The position numbers were made by a program, and so were the translations under genes. From Combretum micranthum (lineage: Eukaryota; Streptophyta; Magnoliopsida; Myrtales; Combretaceae), in assembly GCA_024138025.1 (NCBI GenBank), contig JAMXBD010000579.1:62001-126000 (forward strand): 64,000 nt of DNA, written 5' to 3'. How positions within the stretch are numbered: position 1 is the first letter of the stretch; every line of letters starts with the position of its first letter. Shown here one piece after another: positions 23,952 to 35,748 of this stretch. The notes under the pieces were generated by a model. The model was given only the letters and a program-made list of their open reading frames with translations. It was not told where the DNA came from and did not search any database.

Positions 23952-25527
23952 CTATGAAAGGAAATAACAGAGATTTATTATTGGATTATTTTTGTAAGAG
24001 AAGTCTTCTTATAATTACAGGTGTTGATCCCAATCGCCGGATATTAGACTAAACCGTTACTTTAATTATTGCATCGTTAAATAATTTAATTAAATCATTT
24101 TAGATACCTAAATATTCCGTATCGGTGTTTGATATAGTTTTTATTGATTGCTATCTATATTTTTATTCAAGGAATTTGTCTTTTCTTAAGTTCTACTGCT
24201 TTTAATAGAAGATTTTTATTTATTAATTCTTTGCCCGTCAACCTTATCTATCTCTCAAATTGGCATTTTTATTTATTTAAGGGTATGTTTTAGTATTATC
24301 TTTCAAAGTTATAAAAATCGTATGTAGATATATCAAATTTCTATTATACTTCAGTTTCATTCTTATTGCAAAACAGCCAAGTTTAATACTACAATATTAT
24401 TAGTAATATTAGTGTTGAAACGTTAATATCAATATTAGTAGTAATACAAGTATAATAATAGCAACTATCTTCATGTTATTGGTAAATAATAACATTAGTG
24501 ACAAAATAATAATAGAATTATTGTTAATATAAATATAATGACCTTAATGTAAAAATAACAGTTTTGATAATTCTAATGAAAGTATCAATAATATGGAATA
24601 CTATAAACAGTTGTAATAATAATGATAATAATCATAACTATATTGATAGAAATAACAATAGCATTTATGTTGATTGAAAACTGAATGAACTTCTATTTAT
24701 GATTTCTTATTTGTTTTAAATCCAATTTCGTTGTATAAATAGTTGATTTGATAGTACTCTTCGAGTACTTTTTAGTAGTAGAATTATTTTCAAGAAAAGA
24801 GACTTGTACAAATTTTAGATTTATGAAACACATGCATAGGTTTCAAATGAATTCTAACAATTGTAGTCAAAACTTGTTTTGATCATATCTAACTCATTTC
24901 TAATCCGTTTTTGACGAATAAATAGTCGTTTTCATAGTATTCTCTAAGTACAATCCATTGGTGGTGTTATTTTTGGCTTAAAACAAACACATAAATACAG
25001 TTTATTCACTCTTTCCAATGAGTTTCATGAGTTATTTAAAGTTTATTTAGTTTTGTTGTAGTTCAAGTGTAGTTTTGGTTCTTCCTTTCTAAGATTTGAA
25101 TTTCCACACTTATAAATCTTCAAGTTGATGTATTTATACACTAAATAGTCTAAATGACATCAATATACTATAATATCAATTTTGATAAGTTTATAAGTCA
25201 ATTCCTAAAGATCAAACATAATGAATATTTGAACTTGATATAGTTCTTACCTTGATTAGGCAATAGATGGGGTTTAGCTCCTCCTTGATGAAAATAATTA
25301 TCTAAGGAGGGTAGTAAGAAGATGAGTAACTAAGAAAAATTAATCTAACTAAACTAGCTTATATATGTATATATTTTTACCTTGTTGAGCTTAGGTTCAT
25401 CTTGCATTGATGATATTCCAAAGGCTATTTATCTTGGTTTTGGATGTTGTTTGGAATAGCTAAAGTGGGGTTTTGATGGTGGTTGATGAGTATTGAGGTT
25501 TAGATCTTGCTATATGATATAGAAAAA

Positions 25528-26703
25528 GGCTAAAATTCAACCGGGTTCCCAAAGCTTTTTGTAATCCTTGCCAAAATCTGGATACAAACCGTGGATCTCT
25601 ATCTGATACTATACCAGCAGGTACACCATGTAATCTCACAATCTCCTTCAAATATATTCGTGCCAATTTCTCCAATGGATATGTCATGTTAATTGGCAAG
25701 AAATGAGCTGATTTTGTGAGTCTATCCACAATAACCCAAACAGCATCATGACCTGCATTTGTCTTAGGTAATGAGCACACAAAGTCCATGGAAATTTGAT
25801 CCCATTTCCATTCAGGTATTGGCAATGGTTTCAACAATCCTCCTGGTTTTTGATGTTCAGCTTTGATCCTTTGACATACATCACATTTAGCAACAAATTC
25901 TGCAATATCCTTCTTCATTCCATTCCACCAATACGCACATTTCAACTCTTGATATGTCTTTGTTTCTCCTGGGTGTATAGAATATCCAGAATAATGTGCT
26001 TCATGCATTAATTCCTTCCTCAAGTTTTCATCATGTGGCACACACAATCTTTTATTCATCCTCAATATCTCTTCTTCATCCACATGAAAATCCTTGTACT
26101 TTCCCTGGGATATTCCTTGTTTAATCTCTTGAATTTCAACATCTTCTTTCTGGGCTTCTTTAATTCTCTGAAGCAAAGTAGGTTCCAAAATTAGATTTCC
26201 TAACTCAGCTTCCAAACCTTGTATTGAGAATTCCAAGTTTAATCTCTCAAATTCTTTGATGAGTTCTTTTTGTTCCGTTAGTATTGAAGCCACTTCTCCA
26301 TAGCTTTTCCGGCTCAATGCATCCGCTACAGCATTCACTTTACCCGGATGGTAATTAATGGTAAGATCATAATCTTTAATTAATTCCAACCATCGCCTTT
26401 GTCTCATGTTCAACTCTTTTTGTGTAAATATATACTTCAAACTCTTGTGATCCGTATATATTTCACATTTCTGCCCATACAAATAGTGACGCCAAATCTT
26501 GAGTGCAAAAACAATAGCAGCTAATTCTAGATCATGAGTGGGGTAATTCATCTCATGTGGTTTCAATTGTCTAGAAGCATATGCTATTACTTTTCCATTG
26601 CATTAACACACATCCCAATCCATTTCTAGATGCATCACTATAGACAGTATATAAATCCTTGTCATTGGGCAAACCAAGATTGGTGCTGATATTAACCTTT
26701 TCT
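25528..26703 (-). pseudogene. pol: L1 Ty3/gypsy RNase H and integrase, 3'-truncated
   Basis: One long frame (26566 to 25460) carries the later part of RNase H ([30 protein letters not shown]), an ADALSRKS linker, the integrase zinc finger (His-His, then CDVCQR) and the integrase core with two visible catalytic Asp residues (ISMDFV and VSDRDPRF). Integrase similarity stops after LGTRLNFS near 25528. The frame then runs about 23 residues into L2 LTR sequence. The third catalytic Glu, the C-terminal domain, any chromodomain, the PPT and the 3' LTR are lost. The first part of RNase H (26567-26760) is in another frame with at least one stop. Motifs fit the Tekay/Del clade of chromoviruses. Confidence 0.9.
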
Positions 26704-28120
26704 TCAACTCTTGGAAACTTTGTTCACGTTGATCATTCCACTCGAATTTCTCATTCTTCGAGTCAATTGAGTCAAAGGTCGTGCAATCTTTGAGAAATCC
26801 TTCACAAATTTCCGATAATATCCTGCCAATCCCAAGAAACTCCTAACTTCAGTAACAGTTTCAGGTCTTTTCCATTCCACAATAGCTTTAACTTTTGCAG
26901 GATCAACTGATATTCCTTCTCCAGAAACAATATGTCCAAGGAATGATATACTTTTAAGCCAAAATTCACACTTAGACAATTTGGCATACAACTTATTGTC
27001 TCTCAATATCTGTAATACACTTCTCAAATTCTCATCATGTTGTTCTTCATTAGACGAATATACAAGTATATCATCTATGAAAACAATCACACAGATATCC
27101 AGCAAAGGTCTAAAGATACGATTCATCAGATCCATAAAAACTGCAGGTGCATTGGTTAATCCAAATGGCATGACCAAAAATTCATAATGACCATATCTAG
27201 TTCGGAATGCAGTCTTTGGTACATCTTCTGCTTTGATTCGGATTTGATGATATCCTGACTTTAAATCAATTCGGGAAAATACCTTTGCTCCTCTCAATTG
27301 ATCAAAAAGATCATCAATCCTGGGTAAAGGATATTTGTTCTTGATAGTTACTCTGTTTAATTCCCTATAATCAATACAGAGTCTCATTGATCCATCTTTC
27401 TTCTTCACAAACAGCACTGGTGCTCCCCAAGGTGAAACACTAGGTCTGATAAATCCTTTATCCAACAATTCTTGTAGTTGCACCTTTAATTCTTTCAATT
27501 CCACAGGTGCCATTCGATACGGAGCTTTTGATACTGGTTCGGTTCCAGGTATCAAATCAATTGAGAATTCCACTTCTCTGTGTGGGGGTAATCCTGGTAA
27601 TTCGTCTGGAAATACATCTGAGTATTCACATACTGTTCGAATGGTATGAATATCCAATTCCTTGGATTCACCTTCAGTTGCTCCAAGAATACAACCGTTC
27701 ATCTCCATATCTTCTTCATTTTCCACTTCAATTGCTGTTATCCTATTTCCGACTCCTTTGAGTATCTCACCTCTATACTCCTTTCTTTCTCCTTGATTAT
27801 TGACAAAAGATACTATTTTGAGATGGCAATTAACTTTTGCTTTTACAGCAGTTAACCAAACCATACCCAAAATAATATCATATTTTTGCATCTCTATCAG
27901 AATTAAATCAGAATTGATTCTTGATCTCCAATCTTTAGTGGACAACTCTTGATCATCTCCCGTGTCACCACTAAATCTCCAGTTGGCGTAGTAACTCTCA
28001 ATTCTTTATTCATGCTTTCAATTGGTATTCTATACGCCTTGCTAATCCAGTATTTATGAAAGAATGCGTTGCTCCCGTGTCAAACAAAGCATACGCAGTC
28101 TGATCCCCTACTTGAATATC
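26704..28120 (-). pseudogene. pol: L1 Ty3/gypsy protease and reverse transcriptase
   Basis: From 28120 downward the strand encodes a retropepsin site (LFDTGATHSF, about 28045-28085), then the remainder of the protease, and an RT domain that keeps its diagnostic blocks: [62 protein letters not shown] and [11 protein letters not shown]. The Asp pair of the RT active site is intact. A 413-codon frame covers 27945 to 26704. The frame is lost after LTRR at about 26760, where RNase H begins. The start of protease lies just after the intron-like insert at 28121-28231. The element is defective but fairly recent compared with the relic at 6.4-8.3 kb. Confidence 0.9.
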
Positions 28121-28231
28121 CTAAGTATCAATTATTAAGTTCATGTTATTTTCAACTTATAAAGACTTCTATTGCTCATCTACTTGTGATTGTGTCTAAT
28201 AACTTTAATAAACAAATATATAATTACATAC
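28121..28231 (-). other. Intron-like 111-bp insert between gag and protease
   Basis: On the minus strand, Gag sequence ends at ATTGCAG, followed by GTATGTAATT. The segment ends at GATACTTAG, directly before the protease coding sequence. It is AT-rich and has stop codons in the gag frame, starting two codons in. The borders follow GT...AG rules, but simple removal leaves protease one base out of frame with gag, so either a further indel or frameshifting would be needed. Confidence 0.4.
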
Positions 28232-29620
28232 CTGCAATGAGTCCATATTCTTCAGGATCAACTTCCTCCCAAATATTTTCTTCATCTCCTTCCTCTATCT
28301 CCACATTCTCTACAGGACTTCCATACATGGCAAAAACTCTGGCCGTCGCATTTTTGTTGGCATTTCCATTTTTCGATCCTGAGGCTCCAATCACTCCTTT
28401 AGATTGTGAAGATCCAGCTACTGCACTTGCTTTCTGTGGACAGTTGGTGCTATGTGCCCAACTTTATTGCATATGAAGCAAGTTGCAGTTTTTCTTTTTG
28501 GACAATCGTTTATCATATGCCCACTTTCCCCACAATAATAACATTTGTTCTGTAATTGTGGACAATGCCTTGGGTAATGAGAACCTTTACATTTCCAACA
28601 AGTAACATTATTCTTCCCATTACTCCTCCTTTGTTCACATTGAAAGGTTTGAAGAATTTAACCTTCTTAGGCACAGAACTTGCCATAGAACCATCATACA
28701 TTCTTTCCCGAACATAGTTCCCTTCTTCTTATACCTCTCAAGTTCATACTTCCTTGCGCGTTCAATGATACGAGCTTTTTCCAACATAGCTGCAAAGTTA
28801 TCAACCTCAAATTCAGCAAGTCTTCTTTGGAAATGAGGTTCTAATCCAGCCATGAAAGTCTGTCTCTTAAGCTCATCACTGTCCCGATAAGCATCTGGAG
28901 CAAACTGTAACAACCGATTAAACTCATGTTCATATTCATCAATGGTCTTAGCTCCTTGGGTCAAATTCATCAGGTCAGTGCTATATTTGCTTTTAGACTG
29001 CTTGGAAAATATTCCTTCAAAAATTCCGTCTGAATACTTCCCAAGTAATTGGTTGGACAAACTTCTTTGTTTCGAATTCCACCATATCCTTGCTCTTAAC
29101 CTTAATAAATAAGTCCCATAGGATACTTTCAGAGCTTCAGGTACTTGGAAAACATCAAGGGATCGCTCAATCTGAGCTAGCCAGTCTTCAGCTTCTTCTG
29201 GCTTTCCCGGTATTCCTCAAAATATCTGTTGCACTTAATGAATTCCGGCAACAAATTCCTCTGAGGACGTAAAGGTGGTGGTGGTGGCAATTCTTTCATA
29301 TCGAGGGGTCCTTGTACCTCAGCAGCAGACTCATTTGGGTTCACTGGTCCATTTTCCTGAAATTGAACCGGTGGAGTATGCCTTTCATTCCTTCTAGGAT
29401 TTGGTGGAGTCATTGCTGGTGCTCCAACAGGTGGTGCTACATTTGTGGCTTGCATATTTTGCAAAGCTTGCAAAATCAAGACATTTTGTTGTTGAAGACT
29501 TTGTAAAACATCCTCAATTCGGTTTTGGGGTGTTGCAGGAGCATCTATTGGTGGATCTCCAGAAATTCTGGCATTTCTACTTTTATTTCTTCCTCTTGGC
29601 ATTCTATTAACATTAAACAT
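28232..29620 (-). pseudogene. gag: L1 gag (capsid domain and zinc knuckles), frame-shifted
   Basis: The first frame (29620 to 29177; a likely ATG at 29602 gives MPRGRNKSR) holds the basic N-terminus, a coiled QNVLILQALQNMQ segment and the start of the capsid-like Retrotrans_gag domain. The frame then shifts, and 29060 to 28635 continues the domain (NLTQGAKTIDEYEHEFNRLL, FMAGLEPHFQRRL). After another shift, CCHC zinc knuckles lie at about 28480-28600, including CYYCGESGHMINDC. A Glu/Asp-rich tail ends at the intron-like insert. At least two frameshifts make it non-functional. Confidence 0.88.
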
Positions 29621-30360
29621 ATTACTTAAGTCAGATCATAACTCATCTTTATCAAAAGTCGTCATAGTCATTCATATATATATGCAACACATATATATAC
29701 ATAACCAAAATACATCAAAGCTTTTCATGGTTAGTGCATTATGTACATATCAAAAATTGCACTACCCTAACTTAGCTTCCTATCATAGTCATCAAAAGAT
29801 ACATATATATCATCAAAAGTCTACTAATATCGTCCTGTCATGTCATCATAACAGATAATACACACATCATCATAAATACTAAAATCAGACTCAGGGACTG
29901 GGTGAAGACGACCCTTGCCCTTCTCCTGAGGGCCTAATCGAGGGTAATCATCATCTCCCTCAGAACTACTATCATCAATCTCAATCATCACACCCTCGTC
30001 TCCTGGAGGTGCTAGAGTCAGCCGTGTCCATCACCCTAATGCCTCTGGGTGCTGGCCTCCTCACCCTCAACTCTAGGTGGGATATCACTCTCAATCCATC
30101 CTCCATGCTGATCCAATCCATCTGGCATAATTATAATTTGAGACATACTTCTCTGCCTCAATCCTTCTTTTCTTACCTTCTCTCTCATCCAACAGCTCTG
30201 TGGTGATACTCCTCGTGTGGACAGTAGTCTGAACTGTCTCCTGTTGTGTAGTATAATTCTACCCATAACTACCCAACTACTATTGAAGAGTGCTAACTAA
30301 ATCTAACTAATTACATTCACCAAATGCAATTCTTTCACATATTTATCTTTCTTATTCTAG
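29621..30360 (-). other. L1 untranslated leader
   Basis: This lies between the PBS and gag of L1. A Ser/Asp-rich remnant reading frame (about 29885-29990, minus strand) is visible, but no protein family is recognised. Short ORFs on both strands look spurious. Confidence 0.5.
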
Positions 30361-30379
30361 CAACCATGCTCTGATACCA
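30361..30379 (-). other. L1 primer-binding site (initiator tRNA-Met)
   Basis: The minus strand reads TGGTATCAGAGCATGGTTG nine bases after the LTR end. The first 12 bases match the usual plant initiator tRNA-Met 3' end used by most Ty3/gypsy elements. This fixes 30389 as the LTR edge and the element's orientation. Confidence 0.85.
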
Positions 30380-31397
30380 ACTTAATTTTGTCACGCCCCG
30401 AGGGTACCCTAGTAGTAGTAAACAAGTTACACTTGAATACTATCACTAGATTACCTTCAGAGAATGACAGGTTTTCAAAACTACAGGATCTTTTTAGTTG
30501 CTTGATAAGAAATAACAAATATATGAGAGAAATGACTTAGTGAATAAACATTACAAACTATTACAAACCATATAGCTCCTTTGTAGTACACAACTAAATA
30601 ATCTAATCTAATAGTACATAAACATCAAACTAAAAATAGATCTATAGACTTCTAGCTTCAACGCTCTTACCGGAGCCATATTCCTGGATGTAACTAACAA
30701 GGGTCGTAAAGTGAACCTGAAAGACTGTAGGACTATGAGCGAAACCACAGCTCAGATATAAGTTTGGATGATCTAGAATCCAAACAGGAAAAAGATTTAT
30801 GCCCTCTTTTTAATGGGTTGAAGAACCAAATCTCAATGACTCACCTGCCCAGGAGAGACTAAGTACAAAGGAGCATCAACAATTTCTCATTTTAAGTTAT
30901 CACTATTAATATAGTTGATTAAACCGACCATCTCCTGCAACTTCCTTAGAAACTCCCTAAGTATTAATCATTTCAAAGCGATTCTACGGGCGACATTCTT
31001 CGGTGCCTTTTAGTTCCTCATAGGACCGCCAGACCAAAGAGAACCTTGGAAGAACTTACACATTAGATCAACCAAGCAAAAAACAAAGATTCGAAATATT
31101 AATACGTAGCAGGCTGTCACAACCATATATGCAATAATGCAATTCGTGCAATGCATGTTCAAATTATTTTGTTAAGTCCATAATTCTTAATCAATTTCAG
31201 GGTGACCATACATTACACACAATCATCATTGCATTATTTCACAACATCAATCATTGCATTATCGCTTTTATAATGATATTTTAACAATCATACAATCAGA
31301 TCATATCCTACTTTCAACAAACGTTCATTTGATTATCTTGCATTACATATTTGACTATTTACAATCACAACCAATACAATATGACTGAATTACTCAC

Positions 31398-31458
31398 CTG
31401 CTCATACTGCCTCAATCATAGTAATCCACTGGTAGATCCTCTAGTGAGTCAAAGTCAC
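31398..31458 (-). other. Candidate 61-nt LTR micro-exon
   Basis: On the minus strand it is bounded by TAAATAG and by GAGCAG followed by GTGAGTAA. It lies 1.01 kb before the LTR end. The candidate intron runs 31397 to 30725 and ends at GTCCTACAG. The exon contains an acidic frame ending LEDLPVDYYD-stop, similar to the solo LTR's VEDFPVDYHD-stop. Confidence 0.55.
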
Positions 31459-31894
31459 CTATTTAAGACAAAGTATTCATTAATACAAATTAACTAAATT
31501 CTTATATTGGATTAGTATCCTAGACTCGATATTTTGGTAATTATTATTACTTAGCGTTGTCGTGTTTCTCTTATTTTATCTCGCATAATTGTTTTGTTAT
31601 TTATAGAAGTCACATTATTCAAGAAATTAGCTTATCTCAATTTCCATTCTTACCTATTTTATCCTGTTAAAACAAATATTAGACTAATACTAACTTTAAT
31701 TAATACTAAATATTTTCTTAATTCTAGGGTTTTAAAAGTTAGTAGATATTAATCTAGTTATTCTAATCATATGTAATAATTCTTATATTGTTGTATACAT
31801 ATATATATAATACACTAAGTAGGCTTAAGAAATATATATATATATATATATATTCTGTTTATTTTTTTGAAAATATGCTTTCGTTAAGAAAATT

Positions 31895-32190
31895 TGGGCG
31901 TATGCTGGCTCAAAGCCGCTGGCCTTCATCCCCAGGTGCCGGTGTAAAATTAATTTTGTAAGTTATTTCATATCGAGTGCACCGCCGTTGAAAGCTGTTG
32001 GCCTTCAACGTACGCCGGTTCTACGCCGTTGGCGTAGATCTCTAGGAAGCCGGCTTACGTTCATCCTTTACATGAAAAATTATTTTACGTAGCCTCTGAT
32101 CAGTGTAAGCTGCCTATAAGCCGCCGGCCTATCCATGTAAGCCGTCGGCGTTCAGCGTCTACACTGCCAGCCTTGAGGCAGTGTTGCACT
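31895..32190. repeat. GC-rich GCCGG/GCCGCCGGC cluster in L1 LTR
   Basis: Many variants of AAGCCGCCGGC, ACGCCGTTGGCGT and TAAGCCGTCGGCG occur, several of them palindromic, in an otherwise AT-rich LTR. This parallels the cluster at 9310-9610. Confidence 0.5.
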
Positions 32191-33808
32191 GTTCATCATC
32201 TTCCTCCTCGGTTCAATTCTTTTTCTTTGATTTTTACACGTTAAAAACATACTCAAACTATTTCTAAGTGTTTATATATCATATATAAGGATATAAAACA
32301 ACTTTCAACACGTTTAAAAACATAAATATATAGATCTCGATTCTTTAGAAAACAAAGCTAGGGTTTTGGATTATTACCTCGTTGAAGCTTGTTCGATGCA
32401 ATCCGAAGCTCGTGTTTGTGTTTATTAAGTTCCTAAGATGATTATAAGTCAGTTACGATCCATATATTTGAACGAAAATCCTTTGAATCATGTCAACTTA
32501 CCTTTGAACTCGCTTTTGAGGGTTTTTAGCCTTGTTTTTCCTTTGATCTGAATTCAATTGTTTTGTTCGATTTGATTTCTGTTTTTGGTTGGTTTTGATT
32601 GTTATTTGGGAGTATTTTCAGACTGGAAGAGTTAAGGAATTATGGAGTTTGTTTGTGCCTTCATTAATGCATTTGTTTACATATATATATATATATATAG
32701 AGAAGAAATAGAGAAGGTGAAGCTGCGGCTGTTTCTCCTTCGTTTTTCCTCCGAATTTGTTCTCTTTTAGCTGTTATTTTCCTTGCAACTAATGTGGAGC
32801 TGAGTTGGCAACTATTGATTGGTGTGAAGGTTACTTTGTTTGACAAATTTGGTGCATGATTGAGCAAAAATCTGGCTACTCTTTCTTCTCCCCTTTCCAC
32901 CGAAACTTAGCCGAAAAACATACATATATATATATATATTAGTTTATTATTCTAATTTAGTTTTGAGTTAATTATACGAGTTATACGGATATAAATCGGC
33001 TAATATTTGGAAGTTTTCGTACAAAAATATGTGTATAAAGTTATACAAAACACTTAGATTTTCAAATAATACAAATTTAGGTTATATATATACGTAGTTA
33101 TTTATTCGTATAATTTTATCTCCCGCGATTTGGATTTCTTAAGCTCGTTTGGTCAATTTTTGTTTCAGGCTCCAATAGCTTAAGAAAACTTGGTTTAGAA
33201 CAATAACGTGATCCGATTATTTATTTGGAGTTTAGATTTTGAGTTATTTGACAGTTTATATTTTCGTTGTGTATTTAAAATCTTAACGGTTCATTTTTGG
33301 ATCTTCGTTTTCTGTTTATAAGTGTAAATAGTCGTTTATGTAATATTAGACTTAATACAAAAATCAAACTATTTATATATCTCTAGTTTTGATATCAAAC
33401 ATGAAATCTTATTAGTAGCTTTTAATTTTAACTAGAAATCTTGAATTTAGGGTTTAAGTCTAAATATAAACTCATTACTACTCGTTATTCTAATCTCGAA
33501 TCATTATCGGGATCAAAAACAATCATTTAATCCCGATATTCATATTTTCTATTTAAATCTATCTGTATATCAGGTTTCGGGTTTAAATTTTAGATTATAT
33601 CTTGAATTATTTATTCAAGAAACAAGATCTTGTTTTTGGTATTAACTAGGATTAGAGAATTTCTTTATTCGGTTCCTAAATTCTTTATTTATCCAAAATC
33701 TAAATATTAATCTATTATTGGACTTCGATTAGAATCTAAATCTATTATCTAGTTTATACACTCTATTGTAAGGTTGGGTATTAACGTATAAAATTCCCGG
33801 GATTTACA

Positions 33809-34410
33809 CCTACAGCGTGATGTAATTTACGGAGGCGCTCAGTTCCAGCGTGCTGTGCGTGAAGGGGAGCTACTTCTGACCGTGACTCCCATCTACAGCG
33901 CGTAAGTCATCCTCCCTCGTTCGGTGAAACAGGCCCTACGTGCGTGGAGACTCCTTCCTCTGTTCTGTGCGTGGAGAAGCCTTCTTGCAACGTGCGTGGA
34001 AAAATTCTGTGCATGAAGACCAATCGTTGACTTGTGTGTGCTGCTGTGTGCGTGAGGAATCGTGCTGCTGAGGTGTGCTGTCCGTTCCTGCATCAGCTGA
34101 GAACTCTTCCACATTGCACTGTAGCTGGGCTTCAATTCACCACTGAATGTGCTGCTGTGCGTGGGGAGATGAACTGCAGCGCGTGGAGTTATTCGCGCAA
34201 CCGACTTCCCCTGTCCACGTTCTAGCATTTCCCATGCGTGAAGCCTGCAACCGAGGTGTGCTGCGCGTGGAAGCTGTGCTCCTTAGTGTCCCCTACTCCA
34301 ACATAAAACCTGCAACATGCTGCTGCGTGGACTCTAGCTGGATCTTGCTGTCCTCTTGTTCGGAAACTCAATTCTTCAGCCGTGAAGACTTTGTCCCTTT
34401 TATAATTCAA
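33809..34410. repeat. GCGTGRAG motif cluster in L2 3' LTR
   Basis: About a dozen variants of TGCGTGGAG / GCGTGAAG at irregular 20-60-base spacing. The same island occurs in the 5' LTR copy (59230-59770) and in the solo LTR (16440-16790). Confidence 0.6.
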
Positions 34411-35697
34411 CGTGATTGATATTTGTTGCTGCTGGAATTCTCTACACAAGTCCTCTGTTTCATGAGAATTCTTCCAGCGGTGGTTTTCATTTGTTATATA
34501 TAGATATATATGCATTATTTATTTGATCATTATTTACTTAATAGTTATTCAAATTATATCAACCAATATTAATTTATAAACGTATGTTTATATTCGTTAC
34601 GTACAAGTTTTCTCAAAATAGAACTATCTAAGTTACTAAAACTCTAATTTGTTTATATGTACAAATTTTTAGTTTTAACGTTCACTTGATTAATTACTTT
34701 TTGTATTTCAACTTAAATTTTTCAAGTTCAATAAATTAGATTAAGAACCAAGTCTTAATGAATTCAAATTTCTTAACAAGTATAACAGCGGTTTTAAAAT
34801 TTTCATTTCAAATTTAGATTAGTAATTATTGATCGGTATTGGTTTTTATTATGTATTTATAATCCTAGTAATTCATCTTTGAATTATTGTTTTATACTGA
34901 TAAGCTCTATTAATAAACTGTATCTTATCGGTTTTGGAATTTAGAGCTACTTTGAATTATATCTTGAATTATCATTTCAAGATACGAAATCCCGTTTTTT
35001 GTATATATCCGGGTCAAGGAAGTTTTTATTCAGGTTTTTCAAGATACGAATGAGTTTATTATAATTCATAGATCTATTCTAAGATTTTTGTTGAATCATA
35101 TATTTGATATTAGTTTCACATTTGCCAATTTGTTCATTTTTCTAGTTATGAAAATTACATTGGCAACTCAGGATTTTAATTTCTAAAATCTTTAAATCTT
35201 TTAATTAGAATATTAGTGTAACTTAAATGTTTATTTAAGATCTAGATTCTTAGGTATCGATTTATTTTACCGAATATATATTTTACTGTATAGAATCTAT
35301 TTATACTAATTTGTTATTGGCAACCTATTTTTATGTAGGGCTACTCAATATTGTTAATAGATAGCTTGAACGCTATTATTTCAATATTTAACAAGCATAG
35401 GATTTATTTTCTAAGTATTGAACTTAAGAAAGAAGAATTCAGTAACTTTATATTAACGATTGGTTTATCGTCGTTTTATATTATTTGCGATCATAGAGGT
35501 TACAGTTTGTATTTCAAAATTTTTTATTGGTAACACTTTTAATCTTTCTAATTATAATCAAATCATTCATACTTTAACTATTTCAAATCGAGAAAAATTA
35601 GAGTGATTTTTACTACTTGTTCTAAACATTATAAATAATTCTGTATTACATTTTTAGTATTTGTTAAAATCAGGTTACGTAAAATTAGGGGATTACA
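33809..35697 (-). repeat. L2 element 3' LTR, proximal part (U3 start)
   Basis: From about 34400 to 35697 this aligns with 59770-61127. It begins on the minus strand with TGTAATCCCC directly after a polypurine tract, so it is the start of a 3' LTR. At 33808/33809 it is interrupted by the nested L1 LTR, and it resumes at 25527-22598. The GC-rich end (33809-34410) contains the repeated GCGTGRAG motif. The ORFs at 33893-34515 lie in this repetitive GC-rich part and look spurious. Confidence 0.85.
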
Positions 35698-35700
35698 TCC

Positions 35701-35743
<43 letters not shown>

Positions 35744-35748
35744 TTAAG
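35698..35748 (-). other. L2 polypurine tract with 39-G run
   Basis: On the minus strand AAGGA is followed by 39 consecutive G and AGGA, directly before the LTR start TGTAATCCCC. A TTCGAGGATGAAAC motif just upstream is the usual lead-in to the PPT of chromovirus-type elements. The homopolymer (C on the plus strand, 35702-35740) is far longer than a normal PPT. Its true length may be uncertain because of polymerase slippage. Confidence 0.85.

Larger units (their letters stand above)
22598..25527 (-). repeat. L2 element 3' LTR, distal part (R-U5 side)
   Basis: This starts (plus strand) with TGTCACGACTCTAATATGG and matches 37919-38945 almost base for base for 1 kb, then 56690-58560 with more divergence. 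It stops near 25490-25527, where an integrase reading frame begins abruptly. The remaining U3 part of the same LTR is at 33809-35697, on the other side of the nested L1 element. About 0.6-0.7 kb present in the other LTR copy (about 58575-59230) is missing at this junction. The five bases before it (TGTGC) do not match those after the 5' LTR (GTTTA), so no target-site duplication is visible for L2. Confidence 0.85.
30389..33808 (-). repeat. L1 5' LTR (3.4 kb)
   Basis: The plus-strand limits are TGTCACGCCCC at 30389 and CCGGGATTTACA at 33808. It is followed on the minus strand by the PBS at 30379, so it is the 5' LTR of L1. It resembles the solo LTR at 13259-17487 at both ends. Beyond 33808 the sequence changes at once to L2 LTR sequence, marking the insertion edge. 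Inside are (TA)n tracts (31830-31853, 32681-32698, 32925-32938), a GC-rich cluster (31895-32190) and a 61-nt micro-exon candidate. The 3' LTR of L1 is absent. Confidence 0.85.

Noticed and set aside
33893..34515. Several ORFs of 63-111 codons on both strands
   Set aside because: They lie in the GCGTG-rich island of the L2 LTR and overlap in four frames, as expected from GC-rich repetitive DNA in an AT-rich region.
30389..35697. A single 5.3-kb LTR from TGTCACGCCCC to GGGATTACA
   Set aside because: The internal end CCGGGATTTACA at 33808 matches the end of the solo LTR at 17487, and sequence on each side belongs to different LTR subtypes. Two LTRs (L1 inside L2) fit better.
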